Below are positions 62,807-64,000 of a DNA stretch of 64,000 nucleotides, one piece after another. A program made the translations under genes and the position numbers. The notes under the pieces are model-generated. The model was not told the origin of the DNA, did no database searches, and was given only the letters and a program-made list of their open reading frames with translations. Positions within the stretch are counted from its first letter, which is position 1. Every line of letters starts with the position of its first letter. The DNA is from Deltaproteobacteria bacterium (lineage in GTDB: Bacteria; Myxococcota; Kuafuiibacteriia; Kuafuiibacteriales; Kuafuiibacteriaceae), in the NCBI GenBank assembly GCA_020632995.1, contig JACKEN010000001.1:496001-560000 (forward strand), read 5' to 3'.

Positions 62807-64000
62807 CGGGCGCCCGCCGACTCCAGCGCCGCCACCCGCCGTGCCAGCGCCTCGAGCCGAGCGGGGGCCGGGTCCAGAGCCGACGCCTCGGCCTGGAGCG
62901 CGCTCACCAGCCGCTCGCCCTCGGCCGTCGCGGGCGCGCCGGGGGGCAGGGCGTTCAGGGCGGCGCGTGCGCGCTTCAACAGGCCCAGCGCGGTGAGCGG
63001 GGCGCGCTCGGTCGGGGCTGGCACCGGCTCGGGTGCAGGCGCGGTCCGGGTCGGGGTCGAGGGGCGCCGGTGCGCGGTCCGGGCGGGGGCGGGCTCGGCC
63101 GGGGCGGGCTCCTCCGGCGCCTCCGTGACCACCACCGGCGCGACCTGGGGCGCCGCCGCGGGCGCCTCCGGCTCGGGGAGCCGGACCGGGATCGGGGCCT
63201 CCTCGGCCGGCTGCAAGAGGAACGCGCCCACCCCGATCCCGACCGCGAGGGTGGCCGCCATCAGGCCGACCACCACCTGGAAGGGGACCCCGCGCCCCGG
63301 CGCGGGGAGGGGGCCGCTGCTCATCGCGGCCGCGTAGCCGAGCGGGGTCGGGGTGCCGGTGGCGGGGGAGGCGACCTGCACGAGGGGCGGGAGCAAGCTC
63401 TCTTGCGGACCCGAGGGCGGCGGCGCGGCGTGGGCGGGGCGCGCGGCGAGCACCTCGACCGGCTCTGGGAGCGAGGGCGCTGTGGGCGCGCCGACGTGCA
63501 GCAGGTGGGTCACCTCGGTCTTGGCCCGGTCCAGCTCGCCCCACAGGAGCGCGCCGACCAACGTGGAGACCTGGGGCGCCTCGTGATCGAGGGGGACCGC
63601 CTCGAGGAGCGCGTCCCGGAACTCGCGGGCGGACTGGAACCGCGCCTCCTCGGGGACCGCCAGCGCCCTTCTGCACACCGCGTCGAGCGCGGGCGGGACA
63701 TCGCCCCGCAGGTGCGAGGGAGGCACGAACTCCGGCTGCACCTGGGCTCGCAGCATCAGCGGCACCGGCCCCCGCTTGATGTAGCGGGTCAGGGTCAGCG
63801 TCTCCCAGAGCACGATGCCGGCCGCGTAGGTGTCGGTCCGCGCGTCGACCGCGAGCCCCTGCACCTGCTCCGGCGCCATGTAGCCGGGGGAGCCCATCAC
63901 CACCCCGGTGCCGGTCTTCCAGTCCTGCAGGGTGGACTTCCCGAGGCCGAGGTCGATGAGGCGGGTCCGGCCGTCCTCGCCCACCATGATGTTCTTGGGC
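62803..64000 (-). CDS. Ser/Thr protein kinase, C-terminal part (runs off the window)
   Basis: The frame is open to the window end, so the N-terminal kinase lobe lies beyond 64000. What is seen begins in the catalytic loop (KNIMVGEDGRTRLIDLGLGK, the DFG being DLG), then MGSPGYMAPEQVQGLAVDARTD, kinase subdomains IX-XI, a Pro/Ala linker, one membrane helix (VVVGLMAATLAVGIGVGAFLL) and a Pro/Thr-rich outer part ending in a coiled tail (LERLEALARRVAALESA-like). The substitution DLG for DFG occurs in a few bacterial kinases and does not by itself prevent activity. The gene is coupled by four bases to the PEGA gene. Confidence 0.85.
   Translation of the reverse strand, partial: PKNIMVGEDGRTRLIDLGLGKSTLQDWKTGTGVVMGSPGYMAPEQVQGLAVDARTDTYAAGIVLWETLTLTRYIKRGPVPLMLRAQVQPEFVPPSHLRGDVPPALDAVCRRALAVPEEARFQSAREFRDALLEAVPLDHEAPQVSTLVGALLWGELDRAKTEVTHLLHVGAPTAPSLPEPVEVLAARPAHAAPPPSGPQESLLPPLVQVASPATGTPTPLGYAAAMSSGPLPAPGRGVPFQVVVGLMAATLAVGIGVGAFLLQPAEEAPIPVRLPEPEAPAAAPQVAPVVVTEAPEEPAPAEPAPARTAHRRPSTPTRTAPAPEPVPAPTERAPLTALGLLKRARAALNALPPGAPATAEGERLVSALQAEASALDPAPARLEALARRVAALESAGAR

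Overview
The window is very GC-rich (roughly 70%), with GTG and TTG starts and stop-start overlaps (ATGA, GTGA, TTGA) at many gene junctions. It looks like a chromosomal piece of an uncultured Myxococcota or other deltaproteobacterial-lineage bacterium. Reasons: lipoproteins with Asp-Ala-Gly-rich linkers, several Hanks-type Ser/Thr kinases with long Pro/Ala linkers and DUF4388 or PEGA partners, PilZ modules with a degenerate J domain, AgmX/PglI-type C-terminal domains, a caspase-like protein with an EF-hand, HEAT proteins and giant multihaem cytochromes. No plasmid, phage, IS or CRISPR signature was seen.

Layout. 1-5.3 kb: 3' end of a xanthine dehydrogenase-type molybdoenzyme, a decayed DUF4143 ATPase behind two palindromes, two genes of unknown function and a PLP alpha-oxoamine synthase homologue. 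5.5-6.8 kb: ArsR regulator with its likely operator, a thioredoxin/glutaredoxin fusion and a solitary GroES. 6.8-11 kb: Kup, RsmG, a HEAT-like protein and a pseudouridine synthase. 11-15.3 kb: a Ton/Tol-type energy-transduction cluster (AgmX-like, repeat lipoprotein-like, ExbB, ExbD, TonB). 15.4-24 kb: a large PilZ/DUF4388/J protein and a set of DUF971, HEAT and cyclic-nucleotide-binding genes. 24-30.4 kb: two ArsA-type ATPases, a TPR lipoprotein, a monohaem cytochrome and a hydrolase. 30.4-36 kb: ProS, tRNA-His, tRNA-Lys, an HDAC-like deacetylase and an EpmA-like enzyme.

36-39.1 kb: a tight operon of sigma factor, zinc-finger anti-sigma-like protein, caspase-like/EF-hand protein and alarmone-hydrolase-like HD protein. 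40-48 kb, the most striking region: an inner-membrane FeS/flavin/cytochrome-b-like fusion, a 30-haem cytochrome, an 18-haem lipoprotein and a predicted outer-membrane barrel, in that order, coupled and co-directional. Together they could carry electrons across the whole cell envelope. 48-54 kb: a kinase and repeat-protein pair and a PfkB kinase. 53.6-59.6 kb: a multicopper oxidase coupled to a five-haem lipoprotein, divergent from CopZ/CopA. 59.6-64 kb: two further Ser/Thr kinases and a PEGA protein.

About fifteen single-base frameshifts break otherwise well-conserved genes (for example rsmG, exbB, tonB, pfkB and the barrel gene). Protein similarity continues intact on both sides of each break, so most are probably uncorrected base-calling errors of a draft or long-read assembly. 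The DUF4143 gene, with a stop, several shifts and an internal deletion, looks truly dead. All functional calls come from reading motifs by eye; no database search was run.
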